NCBI GenBank assembly: GCA_003221035.1
Contig: QHUB01000023.1
Span: forward strand, 40,417 to 104,416
Origin: Gemmatimonadota bacterium
GTDB lineage: Bacteria > Gemmatimonadota > Gemmatimonadetes > Gemmatimonadales > GWC2-71-9
Direction: 5' to 3'
DNA: 64,000 nt
Numbering within the stretch: position 1 is the first letter of the stretch; each line of letters opens with the position of its first letter. Shown one piece after another: positions 1-7,703 of the stretch. The position numbers and the translations under genes are program-made. A model generated the notes under the pieces. The model ran no database searches. It saw nothing but the letters and a program-made list of their open reading frames with translations, and was not told the origin of the DNA.

Positions 1-611
1 ATCGGTCCCGTGATCGGCGCCAATTCCGCGAAGAGCGGTCCGCCCACGATCACGTGGCGCAGCAGCGCGAACGCGATGAAACACGCGACGTACGTGAGCG
101 TGACATGCAGAACCTTGGCGCGCCAGGCGATCAGGAGCCCGAAGAACCAGATCACCAGGTTCGTCCAGATATCGTTGCCCCATTGATGGCTCAGGATCGC
201 CACCGAATCGGCGGCGACCAGCACCATGAGCGCAATCGCGAAGTTGCTCGGATTCCACAGATGCCGGCCGCGATATGTCAGGACGTATTTCGAGGTGATC
301 GCGAGAAACGCACCGAGGGCAAACGGCCAGAGAATGTTCGCCTGCGGCTTGGTGAGGAGCGCCAGACTGATCCCCGTGATGTACGCGCTCGCCACATTGG
401 CCACGCGACCTCTGAGCCACCACGACAGAAACACTTCAGTGACGATGCAGACACCCAGCGTCGTCGCCAGTCGCTCGTAGCCGCCGAGGATCCCGTATCG
501 CCATTCGCCGACGGCGAGCACGAGCGTGATGAGAAAAACGATCAGGTAGCGCGGCTCGATCGCCACGCTCATCCACGGCCGCGCCTGCGCCTGCGCCGGT
601 GCCGTCGTCAC
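1..611 (-). CDS. NqrB/RnfD-family membrane protein (3' end cut by window edge)
   Basis: About 203 residues are visible and the reading frame runs off the window start, so the C-terminus is missing. At least six strongly hydrophobic segments are seen (for example around YLIVFLITLVLAV, FALGAFLAITSKY and VIWFFGLLIAW). A GRHLWNPSNFAIAL stretch resembles the region of NqrB/RnfD proteins where membrane helices follow a short polar loop. That family forms membrane subunits of ion-translocating redox complexes, but standalone homologues occur next to CRTAC1 proteins. The chosen GTG start at 611 overlaps the stop of the upstream CRTAC1 gene as GTGA, which implies translational coupling. An ATG at 572 is an alternative. 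No other Rnf/Nqr subunit is in the window, so an electron-transport role is not shown. Confidence 0.6.
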   Translation of the reverse strand, partial: MTTAPAQAQARPWMSVAIEPRYLIVFLITLVLAVGEWRYGILGGYERLATTLGVCIVTEVFLSWWLRGRVANVASAYITGISLALLTKPQANILWPFALGAFLAITSKYVLTYRGRHLWNPSNFAIALMVLVAADSVAILSHQWGNDIWTNLVIWFFGLLIAWRAKVLHVTLTYVACFIAFALLRHVIVGGPLFAELAPITGP

Positions 612-2380
612 TTCGGCTCTGTGATGACGTGCAGCGAATCGATCGCCAGGCCGCTCAACACCTGCTCGGCTCCCGATGGCCACCGAATCGTCACACGGCC
701 CAGGCGCTGATTCCCAAGACCGAAATGCAGCCGCCGATCGTTCTGACTGCAGAAGCCGCTGCCGCCGTCCACCACCTGGCGCTGGCGCCCCGCGCCGATT
801 TCCGCCGTCACCTCCGCGCCGATCGCGCTGCGATTGCTCCGCGTCCCCACGAGCTTGAGCTCGAGCCAGCGGCCGGGCCTCACCCCCTGACCCCCTCTCC
901 CTTCGGGAGAGGGGGAACCCATGTTCTTGTACAGCAGCGCTCTGCCCTTCTCATTCGCGATCACGACGTCGAGCAGCCCGCGATTGAAGAGATCGGCCAT
1001 CGCGACCGAGCGGCCGTCCAGCCGGTCCGTGACGCCCGCCTCCTGTGCCACATCCACAAATCCCGCCTCGCCGCGATTCAGCAGCACGCGCGAGGGCTCG
1101 TAGCCCGAGAGGCTCGCGGTCCCGATCGCCGGCCAGTTCTTCGCGTCCTCGAAGATGTTGCCCTGCGCGCCGGCGATCTTCGACATCGCGTACCAGTAGT
1201 CGCGCGTCGAGTCGGCCGAGATGAAGCCGTTCGCGATCACGAGATCGAGCAGACCGTCGTTGTTGAGGTCGCCGAACTGCGCGCCCCAGGCCCACCCCGC
1301 GTCGGCCACGGGTCCCTTGGCCACTTCATCGAACCGTCCGAGCTCCTTCAGGAAATTGAGCCGCAGATTGTTGCCCTGAAACAGAAAGCCCTTCTCGGAG
1401 ATGTTGGTCACGAAGACATCGTGCCGGCCGCGGTTGTAGACATCGCCCACCGCCACCGCCATGCCGCTCTTCGAATCGTCCTGCAGTCCCGCGCGCGCGA
1501 GCTCGAAGTGTTTACCGCCGCGATTCAGATACAGCTCTTCGGGCCCGTAGTCGTTGGCGAGGTACAGATCGGGCCAGCCATCGTCGTTGAAGTCCGCCGC
1601 GGTCGCCGCGAGCGTCCAACGCGTGCTGCCCACGCCGAGCGAATCGGTGACGTCTTTGAAGTGCCCATTGCCCATGTTCTTGAACAGGAGATTCTTGCCG
1701 CCGTTCGATGCGAATTCCCAGCTCTGCTGCATGATCCGCGTGGTCTTCAGATGCCAGAAGTCGATGTCGGAGCGGAAGTAGCCGGTGATGTAGAGATCGA
1801 GCAGGCCGTCGCGGTCGAAGTCGAGCCAGACCGCGCCGTTCGAGTTCATCCACGTCTTGAGCCCTGCCTGCGCGGTCACGTCGTCGAACTTGCCGTTGCC
1901 GAGATTGTGCAGGAGCTGGGGGTAGCCCCACTTGTAGACCAGGAGATCTTCGTTGCCGTCGTTGTCGTAGTCGCCCCACACGGCGCCCATCGACGCGCCT
2001 TCCCCCTCGCGATTCAGGGCGCCCACGCCGGCTTCGGTCGATACCTCCTTGAAGGTGCCGTCATGCTGGTTGAGATAGAGCGCGTTGGATGTGCCGAAGC
2101 GTGAGGATGTGAAGTAGAGGTCGTCCCAGCCGTCGTTGTTCACGTCGCTCACCGAGACGCACGCGCCGAGCGCGCCGACATGCGGGGCGACATTCGCTAT
2201 TTTCAAGTCGAGCGTCGCCTCCTGATGCACGAAGTCGATCCCGCTCGCGTGCGCGACTTCGCTGAGATGGATCGTCTCGCTCGCGCCGGTCGTGGTGCCC
2301 GCCGCGCCCGCGTTCAGCACGACGACGGCGACGACGGCGGCCGCGAATGCAACGGTCACGATGAAACGTCGCGAATTCAT
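608..2380 (-). CDS. CRTAC1-type FG-GAP/VCBS repeat protein with ASPIC/UnbV domain
   Basis: 590 residues. An N-terminal signal or anchor (MNSRRFIVTVAFAAAVVAVVVL) is followed by repeated calcium-loop motifs of the D-x-D/N-x-DG type (DVNNDGWDD, DYDNDGNED, DFDRDGLLD, DFNDDGWPD, DLNNDGLLD), typical of FG-GAP beta-propeller blades. A C-terminal ASPIC/UnbV-like segment has SNRSAIGAEV and ends near VTIRWPSG. The protein is probably exported and binds a surface or extracellular ligand; no enzymatic role is known for the family. I chose the ATG at 2380 because it precedes the signal peptide, although the frame stays open upstream. An in-frame peptide, SPSPEGRGGQGVRPG, near residues 489-503 is encoded by a hairpin repeat and looks inserted. 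The gene is divergent from the next CRTAC1 gene, with 24 bp between the starts. Confidence 0.85.
   Translation of the reverse strand: MNSRRFIVTVAFAAAVVAVVVLNAGAAGTTTGASETIHLSEVAHASGIDFVHQEATLDLKIANVAPHVGALGACVSVSDVNNDGWDDLYFTSSRFGTSNALYLNQHDGTFKEVSTEAGVGALNREGEGASMGAVWGDYDNDGNEDLLVYKWGYPQLLHNLGNGKFDDVTAQAGLKTWMNSNGAVWLDFDRDGLLDLYITGYFRSDIDFWHLKTTRIMQQSWEFASNGGKNLLFKNMGNGHFKDVTDSLGVGSTRWTLAATAADFNDDGWPDLYLANDYGPEELYLNRGGKHFELARAGLQDDSKSGMAVAVGDVYNRGRHDVFVTNISEKGFLFQGNNLRLNFLKELGRFDEVAKGPVADAGWAWGAQFGDLNNDGLLDLVIANGFISADSTRDYWYAMSKIAGAQGNIFEDAKNWPAIGTASLSGYEPSRVLLNRGEAGFVDVAQEAGVTDRLDGRSVAMADLFNRGLLDVVIANEKGRALLYKNMGSPSPEGRGGQGVRPGRWLELKLVGTRSNRSAIGAEVTAEIGAGRQRQVVDGGSGFCSQNDRRLHFGLGNQRLGRVTIRWPSGAEQVLSGLAIDSLHVITEPK
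881..918. repeat. C-rich element with 11-bp hairpin, inside a CRTAC1 gene
   Basis: Positions 891-901 (CCCCCTCTCCC) pair perfectly with 905-915 (GGGAGAGGGGG) around a short TTC loop, equivalent to a C(TTCG)G tetraloop. A C-rich CTCACCCCCTGA tract comes just before. The element lies wholly inside the coding frame of the minus-strand gene and encodes the low-complexity peptide PSPEGRGGQGVR. It sits where related proteins would pass directly from the last propeller blade to the UnbV-like domain. It has no T-run and is not a terminator. Confidence 0.8.
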
Positions 2381-2387
2381 GGCCCTA

Positions 2388-2397
2388 AACGTAGCTT
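2388..2397. promoter_or_regulatory. Paired -10 boxes of divergent CRTAC1 genes
   Basis: On the plus strand TAGCTT (2392-2397) is followed by exactly 7 nt and the ATG at 2405. On the minus strand TACGTT (2393-2388) is followed by exactly 7 nt and the ATG at 2380. Neither start has a Shine-Dalgarno sequence. The geometry fits two overlapping divergent promoters giving leaderless mRNAs. No clear -35 boxes are seen. Confidence 0.5.
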
Positions 2398-2404
2398 CCT
2401 GCCC

Positions 2405-5400
2405 ATGTTTCGCCGACACCTGTGCGCGTGTGGCACGCTCCTGCTGCTCGGCTGCGGGAAAAAATCTGAACCGCTCTTCAGCCTGCTCTCATCGCGGCAA
2501 ACCGGCATCACGTTCAGCAACACCATCACGACGAACGATTCCTTCAACATCCAGAACAACGTCTACATCTACAACGGCGCGGGCGTCGCCGCCGGCGACA
2601 TCGACCAGGACGGGCTGCCCGATCTCTTTTTCAGCGGCAACATGGTGTCGAGCCGGCTCTACCTGAACAAAGGCAACATGCGGTTCGAGGACATCACCGA
2701 GCGCGCGGGCGTGCATACGAACCGCTGGTGCACGGGCGCGACGATGGCGGACATCAATAACGACGGCTTCCTGGATATCTACGTATCGGTATCCGGATCG
2801 GGCAGCGGCGCCAGGGGAGCGGACCGCGCGAATCTGCTGTTCATCAGCAACGGCAATGGCACCTTCACCGAAGCCGCACGTCAATACGGCATCGCCGACA
2901 CGGGCTTCACGACGCACGCGGTGTTCCTCGATTACGACGGCGACGGCGATCTCGATCTCTTCCTGCTGAACAACTCGCCGCAGGACTTCGCCCGCGGGGC
3001 GGCCGAAGCCCACCCCCTCGGCTTGCAGACCGTCAGCCCGGCGAGCTACAACACACTGTACCGCAACAACGGTAACGGGACGTTTACGGATGTCTCCGCG
3101 CAGGCGGGGATTCTGCGCCGGATCGGGTACGGCCTCGGCGTCGCGGTGGCCGACGTGAATCGCGACGGCCGGCCCGATATCTACGTGTCGAACGATGTGT
3201 CGCCGAATGATGTCCTCTACATCAATCAGGGAAACGGGACATTTCGTGACGAGGCGGCGCTGTCGCTGAAGCACACCAGCGTCGCGGGCATGGGTGTCGA
3301 TGTCGCCGATTTCAACAACGACGGCTGGCCCGACATCGCGCAGATGGACATGCTCCCCCCCGTTCCCGAGCAGCGCAAGCGCATGAGCGGGTTTCTGACG
3401 TACGCGCGCCGCATGCAGGACCGGGCGCGCGGCTATCGCGACGACTACGACGCCAACGCGCTACAGCTGAGCAACGGCGTGACGCCGGCCGGCAATGTCG
3501 TATTCAGCGAAATCGCGAATTTCGCCGGTGTGTCCGCGACCGACTGGAGCTGGAGCCCTTTGTTCGCGGACCTGGACAACGACGGCCGCAAGGACCTGGT
3601 CGTCACGAACGGCTATCCCAAGGCCCCGAACGATCTCGATTATCAGCAGGCGGTGTTTGCCGCGCGCCGATCGAACAATCATGCCGCCGCGCTCGAGGCG
3701 CTCCGAGGTTTGCGCAGCTACAAGGTGCGCAACTACCTGTTTCGCAACAACGGCGACCTCACGTTCAGCGACGTGAGCCAGGCATGGGGCATCACCGAGC
3801 CCAGTTTTTCGTACGGCGCCGCCTACGTCGATCTCAACAACGACGGCAAGCTGGATCTCGTGGTCAACAACATCGATGCGCCCGCGTCGGTCTACGAGAA
3901 CATCCGGCAGGACAGCGCCGCGCACTACCTGACGGTGGTGCTCGAGGGCGACGGCGCAAACCGCCGTGGTCTCGGCGCCAGTCTCACGCTGACGGCAGCG
4001 GGCGGGCGGCAGTACTTGTATCACTCGCCCTACCGTGGCTTCATGTCCACGATGGACGATCGCGAGCATTTCGGGCTCGGCCGCGCGACGCGGGTTGACA
4101 GCCTCGTCGTGACATGGCCGGACGGACGCGCGCAGGTGCTCACGGATCTCGGTGTGGATCGGATGGTCACGGTGAAGCAGGTTTCTGGTGTCAGGTGTCA
4201 GGTATCCGGCAAGTGCAATCCCGGGCACCTGACCCCAGACCCCAGACACCTGCCGTTCCAGCCCGCTCCCGCCCCGCGCTACAAACAGACGCTCCCGACC
4301 TCGGCCGACTTCGCTGTTCAGCCGCTGCTGCCGTACGAGCCTTCCCGCCAGGGCCCTCCGATCGCAGTCGCGGACGTAAACGGCGATGGACTCGACGACG
4401 TGTTTGTCGGAGGGAGCGCCGACGCACCCGGCAAGCTGTTCCTCCAGAAGCGCGACGGCAACTTCGTCGAAGCGCCGGGACAGCCGTGGGGGGGGGCCCA
4501 AGATCGGAGCTATGAGGACTGGGGGGCGGTCTTTTTCGATGCGAACGGGGACGGCCGTCCCGATCTGTACGTCGCCAGTTGCGCCTATCGCCACACCGCC
4601 ATGTCGCGTGTGCTCCAGGACCGGCTCTACATGAATCAAGGCTCCGGACGGTTCGTGCGCGACTCCGCCGCGTTACCGGAAATGCTCACGTGCACCGCGA
4701 GCGTGGCAGCGGGAGATTTCGACGGGGACGGCAAACCCGATCTCTTTGTCGGTGGCCGGCTGACGCCGCGCAACTATCCGGCCCCGGCGCGCAGTTACCT
4801 GCTCAAGAATGAAGGCGGCCACTTCGTCGACGTGACCGCGCAGGTCGCGCCGGAGCTCGCGCAACCGTTCGGCATGGTCACCGCGGCGACATGGACCGAT
4901 TTCGACGGCGACGGCCGGCTCGATCTCGTGGTCGCCGGCGAATGGATGGCGCTCGAGTTCTTTCACAACGACGCCGGGCGTCTGCGCAACGTCACCGCTG
5001 CGACCCGTGCCGGCGCCACACGTGGCTGGTGGTGGAGTCTGCTCGCGGCCGATTTCAATCACGACGGGCGGCCCGATCTCGTCGCGGGTAACATGGGCCT
5101 GAACTTCATGTATCACGCCTCGCCCGAGAATCCGTTTGGGATCTACGCGGCCGATTTCACGGGAAATCAAAGCACGGACATCGTGTTGACCCAGCAGATC
5201 GGCGATCAGGAGTATCCATTCTTCGGCCGCGCCTTCCTCGGCCCGACCGTGTATCCGGTCGCGCTGCGCGTGCCGAGTTACTCGAGCTTTGCGTCCGCGA
5301 CAGTGGACCGGCTGTTCGGGGGCGACGTGTTGAAGCGCGCCCTGCACTATCGGGCGGATACGTTTGCGAGTCTCTACCTGCAGAACAACGGCGATGGCAC

Positions 5401-5734
5401 GTTCACGCCGTCGCCGCTGCCGAACTTCGCGCAGCTCTCGCCAATCCGCGGCATGGTGGCGCGGGACATCGATGGCGACGGGAATCTGGATCTGGTCGTG
5501 GCGGGCAATCTCACGGAGATGGAGCCGAACACGACGCCGCCCGACGCGGGCAACGGGCTCTGGCTGCGGGGCGACGGCCACGGACACTTCACGCCGGTGA
5601 CGTCGTTCGAGAGCGGATTCCTGGCGCCGAGGGGTGTGTCGGGTCTTGCGGTCATGAAAACGCCTGCAGGGAGCGCCGTGCTCGTTGCGAACACGGGCGA
5701 CTCCCTGCAGGCTTTTACGCTTCGACTGCGTTAA
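2405..5734 (+). CDS. Large CRTAC1-type FG-GAP repeat lipoprotein
   Basis: 1109 residues. The chosen ATG gives MFRRHLCACGTLLLLGCGKK, a short lipoprotein signal with an LLLG-C lipobox. The frame is open upstream but that part is a shadow of the divergent gene. The body has two sets of FG-GAP-type calcium loops (DIDQDGLPD, DYDGDGDLD, DVNRDGRPD, DLDNDGRKD, then DVNGDGLDD, DFDGDGKPD, DFNHDGRPD, DIDGDGNLD). They are separated by a UnbV-like segment (RRGLGASLTL). Long CRTAC1-like lipoproteins of this size often neighbour SusCD genes and are presumed surface binding proteins. Residues about 593-616 are encoded by a short inverted repeat, an apparent in-frame insertion in the linker between the halves. 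The gene converges on susD with a 7-bp gap. Confidence 0.85.
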   Translation: MFRRHLCACGTLLLLGCGKKSEPLFSLLSSRQTGITFSNTITTNDSFNIQNNVYIYNGAGVAAGDIDQDGLPDLFFSGNMVSSRLYLNKGNMRFEDITERAGVHTNRWCTGATMADINNDGFLDIYVSVSGSGSGARGADRANLLFISNGNGTFTEAARQYGIADTGFTTHAVFLDYDGDGDLDLFLLNNSPQDFARGAAEAHPLGLQTVSPASYNTLYRNNGNGTFTDVSAQAGILRRIGYGLGVAVADVNRDGRPDIYVSNDVSPNDVLYINQGNGTFRDEAALSLKHTSVAGMGVDVADFNNDGWPDIAQMDMLPPVPEQRKRMSGFLTYARRMQDRARGYRDDYDANALQLSNGVTPAGNVVFSEIANFAGVSATDWSWSPLFADLDNDGRKDLVVTNGYPKAPNDLDYQQAVFAARRSNNHAAALEALRGLRSYKVRNYLFRNNGDLTFSDVSQAWGITEPSFSYGAAYVDLNNDGKLDLVVNNIDAPASVYENIRQDSAAHYLTVVLEGDGANRRGLGASLTLTAAGGRQYLYHSPYRGFMSTMDDREHFGLGRATRVDSLVVTWPDGRAQVLTDLGVDRMVTVKQVSGVRCQVSGKCNPGHLTPDPRHLPFQPAPAPRYKQTLPTSADFAVQPLLPYEPSRQGPPIAVADVNGDGLDDVFVGGSADAPGKLFLQKRDGNFVEAPGQPWGGAQDRSYEDWGAVFFDANGDGRPDLYVASCAYRHTAMSRVLQDRLYMNQGSGRFVRDSAALPEMLTCTASVAAGDFDGDGKPDLFVGGRLTPRNYPAPARSYLLKNEGGHFVDVTAQVAPELAQPFGMVTAATWTDFDGDGRLDLVVAGEWMALEFFHNDAGRLRNVTAATRAGATRGWWWSLLAADFNHDGRPDLVAGNMGLNFMYHASPENPFGIYAADFTGNQSTDIVLTQQIGDQEYPFFGRAFLGPTVYPVALRVPSYSSFASATVDRLFGGDVLKRALHYRADTFASLYLQNNGDGTFTPSPLPNFAQLSPIRGMVARDIDGDGNLDLVVAGNLTEMEPNTTPPDAGNGLWLRGDGHGHFTPVTSFESGFLAPRGVSGLAVMKTPAGSAVLVANTGDSLQAFTLRLR
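4184..4251. repeat. Inverted GGTGTCAGGTGTCAGG / CCTGACCCCAGACCCC element within CDS
   Basis: The left arm at 4184-4203 (direct GTGTCAG units) and the right arm at 4227-4251 (CCCCAGA units) are imperfect reverse complements about 23 bp apart. The element lies in frame in the lipoprotein gene and encodes a Cys/Pro-containing stretch (VSGVRCQVSGKC then PDPRHLP) unlike the flanking propeller repeats. It falls at the junction of two domains, as expected for a tolerated insertion. Confidence 0.75.
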
Positions 5735-5741
5735 GAACCGG

Positions 5742-7670
5742 CTACTGGCAGGCGCCCCAGCCGGTGTTCTGCTGGAGCATGCACTGCCCGTTCACCTTAC
5801 TCAGTTCGACCTGCACCGACGGAATCGGATAGTAATCGTACTTCGGCACCACGTACTGCCCCACCACGCCGGCGAGATATCCGATCCGCGCCTTCTCCGT
5901 GTTGGCGTAGTTGTTGACCGCGGTGTCGGCAACGGCCTCGCCCCAACGCCGCAGGTCGAAGAACCGCTGACCTTCCATGCCCAGCTCGAGCCGGCGCTCC
6001 GCCCGGACCGCGTCGCGCGCGTACACCGCGCCCAGTGTGCTCCACGGTGTGACGTACTGACCGACCTTGTAGAAGGCCCAGCCCGTTTGCAGCGAATCCA
6101 CGGTGAGCCCGGCGGCCATCGGCTCCGCCATGACCGTCTTGCCGGTGCAGTACGTCGTATAGGCGGCATGCACCGTCGCGTCGGCCCCGCACCCCTGCGC
6201 AACGGCACCAGCGCGCGCCCGGATCTGATTCACGATTGCCTGGGCCGCATCGAGGTTGCCCAGCTCGACTTCCGCCTCGGCGTCCAGCAACAGCATGTCG
6301 GCGTACCGGTAGATGTGAATCGGGATGTTGTTCGTCTGCGTCGCGACCCAACCCACGTTGTCTTCCGCCGACGGGTACGCCTGCTCATGGATGTTCTTCT
6401 TGGGACTGTAGGGCCCGCTGTACGACGCGTCGCGGATCCACGAGCGCGCATGCAGGTTCCAGTCCTTGTACGGAACGCCGTCACGGCCGACGGTCCAGTC
6501 GAGCCGCGGATCGACCGCCCGCATGATGCCGGCGTGGAAGTTCTGCCCCCTCCAGACCTGCGACGTGTCGGACGGCGGCGGTACCGCTTCGGGCGTCGGG
6601 TTGTTCCAGGCGGGACTGCTCAGCGCCAACGGTAAGCCCGCGGCGTCCACCTGGTAGAAATTCACCAGATTGAACGACGGTTGATTGAACCCGCAGCAGG
6701 TGAAGTGGTTCGCTTCCGAGTACGGGAAGTTCAGCCGCTCGCCCCAGTTCGAGTTCCAGCCGCTCGGCTCACCGTCTCCCGCGGACGCCTGGAACGCAAG
6801 GATCGTCTCCGTTCCGTTCCGGAATGCCGGATCCGCGGTCCACACTTTATCGAAGCGCGGCTCGAGCGCGTACACGTTGGCGGCCTTCACCGCGTCGAAC
6901 GTTGCTTTGGCCCCGGCCCAATCCTGCCGGTACACCTGCACGCGACCCTTGTAGGCCAGAGCGGCCCACTTGGTGACGCGTCCTTTTTCGCCGTTGCGCG
7001 CGGCGTCCGGCAGCAGCGACGCGGCCGTCGTGAGGTCGGCGATGACCAGCCCGAGGATCGAGTCCGGCGTCAAGTCGTTGGCCTTGCGGTACCCGCCGGA
7101 CGCAGCCTGGAGCGAGTCGCCCTCGGTGTAGTACGGAATGTGACCCCACATCCGGTACGCCTCGAAGTGATAGTGCGCCCGGAGGAAGGTGGCTTCGCCC
7201 CGAATGCCGGCCTGATCGCCGGCGGGGATCTCATTGGGGCTCGCCGCCACCACGGCGTCCAGCAAGCGCAGCGTGGCGTTGGCGCGGAACACGCCCTCAT
7301 AGACCTGCGCCCATTTCTGGTTCAGGTAGCCATCGGCGTCGCCGACGCCCCACTGCATCGTCTCGATGCTGTGGACCGGGTTCTGGTCTCCGAGGTCGGA
7401 TCCCTTGTACGCATCATTGCTGGTGACGCCGCCCCAGACCCAGTTGCTCGCGGCGCAGCCCCACGACCCGGCGGAGCTGGCCTCGCAGTCCAGGGCGCGG
7501 TACGTCGCGATCAGCGAGCCTTCGACGCCGACCTTGTTCATGAGTGTCGACTGGTTAACTGTGCCCTGGGCGGGCTGGTCCAGGAAGCCTTTGCAGGCGT
7601 AGGTGACGCCTGCGACGACCACCACTCCCGCCAGGCTGTACAGCAATCGCTGCCACATGTGTCTGTTCAT
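5742..7670 (-). CDS. SusD/RagB family outer-membrane glycan-binding lipoprotein
   Basis: 642 residues. The N-terminus MNRHMWQRLLYSLAGVVVVAG with YAC at the end of the hydrophobic run fits a lipoprotein signal. SusD hallmarks are visible: a C-terminal GQRFFDLRRWG block, YRYADMLLLDAEAEVELGN, and the terminal region ending YPIPSVQVELSK. In the family these proteins cap a SusC TonB-dependent channel and bind incoming oligosaccharides or peptides. The gene follows susC by 33 bp on the same strand, with a GAGAGG-type ribosome binding site, so the two are almost certainly one operon. Substrate is unknown; the nearby GH20, GH16 and ChbG-like genes suggest a glycan. Confidence 0.92.
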   Translation of the reverse strand: MNRHMWQRLLYSLAGVVVVAGVTYACKGFLDQPAQGTVNQSTLMNKVGVEGSLIATYRALDCEASSAGSWGCAASNWVWGGVTSNDAYKGSDLGDQNPVHSIETMQWGVGDADGYLNQKWAQVYEGVFRANATLRLLDAVVAASPNEIPAGDQAGIRGEATFLRAHYHFEAYRMWGHIPYYTEGDSLQAASGGYRKANDLTPDSILGLVIADLTTAASLLPDAARNGEKGRVTKWAALAYKGRVQVYRQDWAGAKATFDAVKAANVYALEPRFDKVWTADPAFRNGTETILAFQASAGDGEPSGWNSNWGERLNFPYSEANHFTCCGFNQPSFNLVNFYQVDAAGLPLALSSPAWNNPTPEAVPPPSDTSQVWRGQNFHAGIMRAVDPRLDWTVGRDGVPYKDWNLHARSWIRDASYSGPYSPKKNIHEQAYPSAEDNVGWVATQTNNIPIHIYRYADMLLLDAEAEVELGNLDAAQAIVNQIRARAGAVAQGCGADATVHAAYTTYCTGKTVMAEPMAAGLTVDSLQTGWAFYKVGQYVTPWSTLGAVYARDAVRAERRLELGMEGQRFFDLRRWGEAVADTAVNNYANTEKARIGYLAGVVGQYVVPKYDYYPIPSVQVELSKVNGQCMLQQNTGWGACQ

Positions 7671-7703
7671 CGTCTTCGTCCCTCTCAGTCAAGACGAATA
7701 GCG

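Noticed and set aside
891..915. Intrinsic terminator
   Set aside because: A strong stem-loop, but inside a coding region and with no T-run on either strand.
599..2104. Long plus-strand open frame opposite the first CRTAC1 gene
   Set aside because: Composition-driven shadow: Arg/His/Val-rich, no domain, and antisense to a protein with clear FG-GAP motifs. The same applies to 13414-15258 (+), 29340-30620 (+), 30667-31935 (+), 31907-33343 (+), 46626-47798 (+) and 24260-26341 (-).
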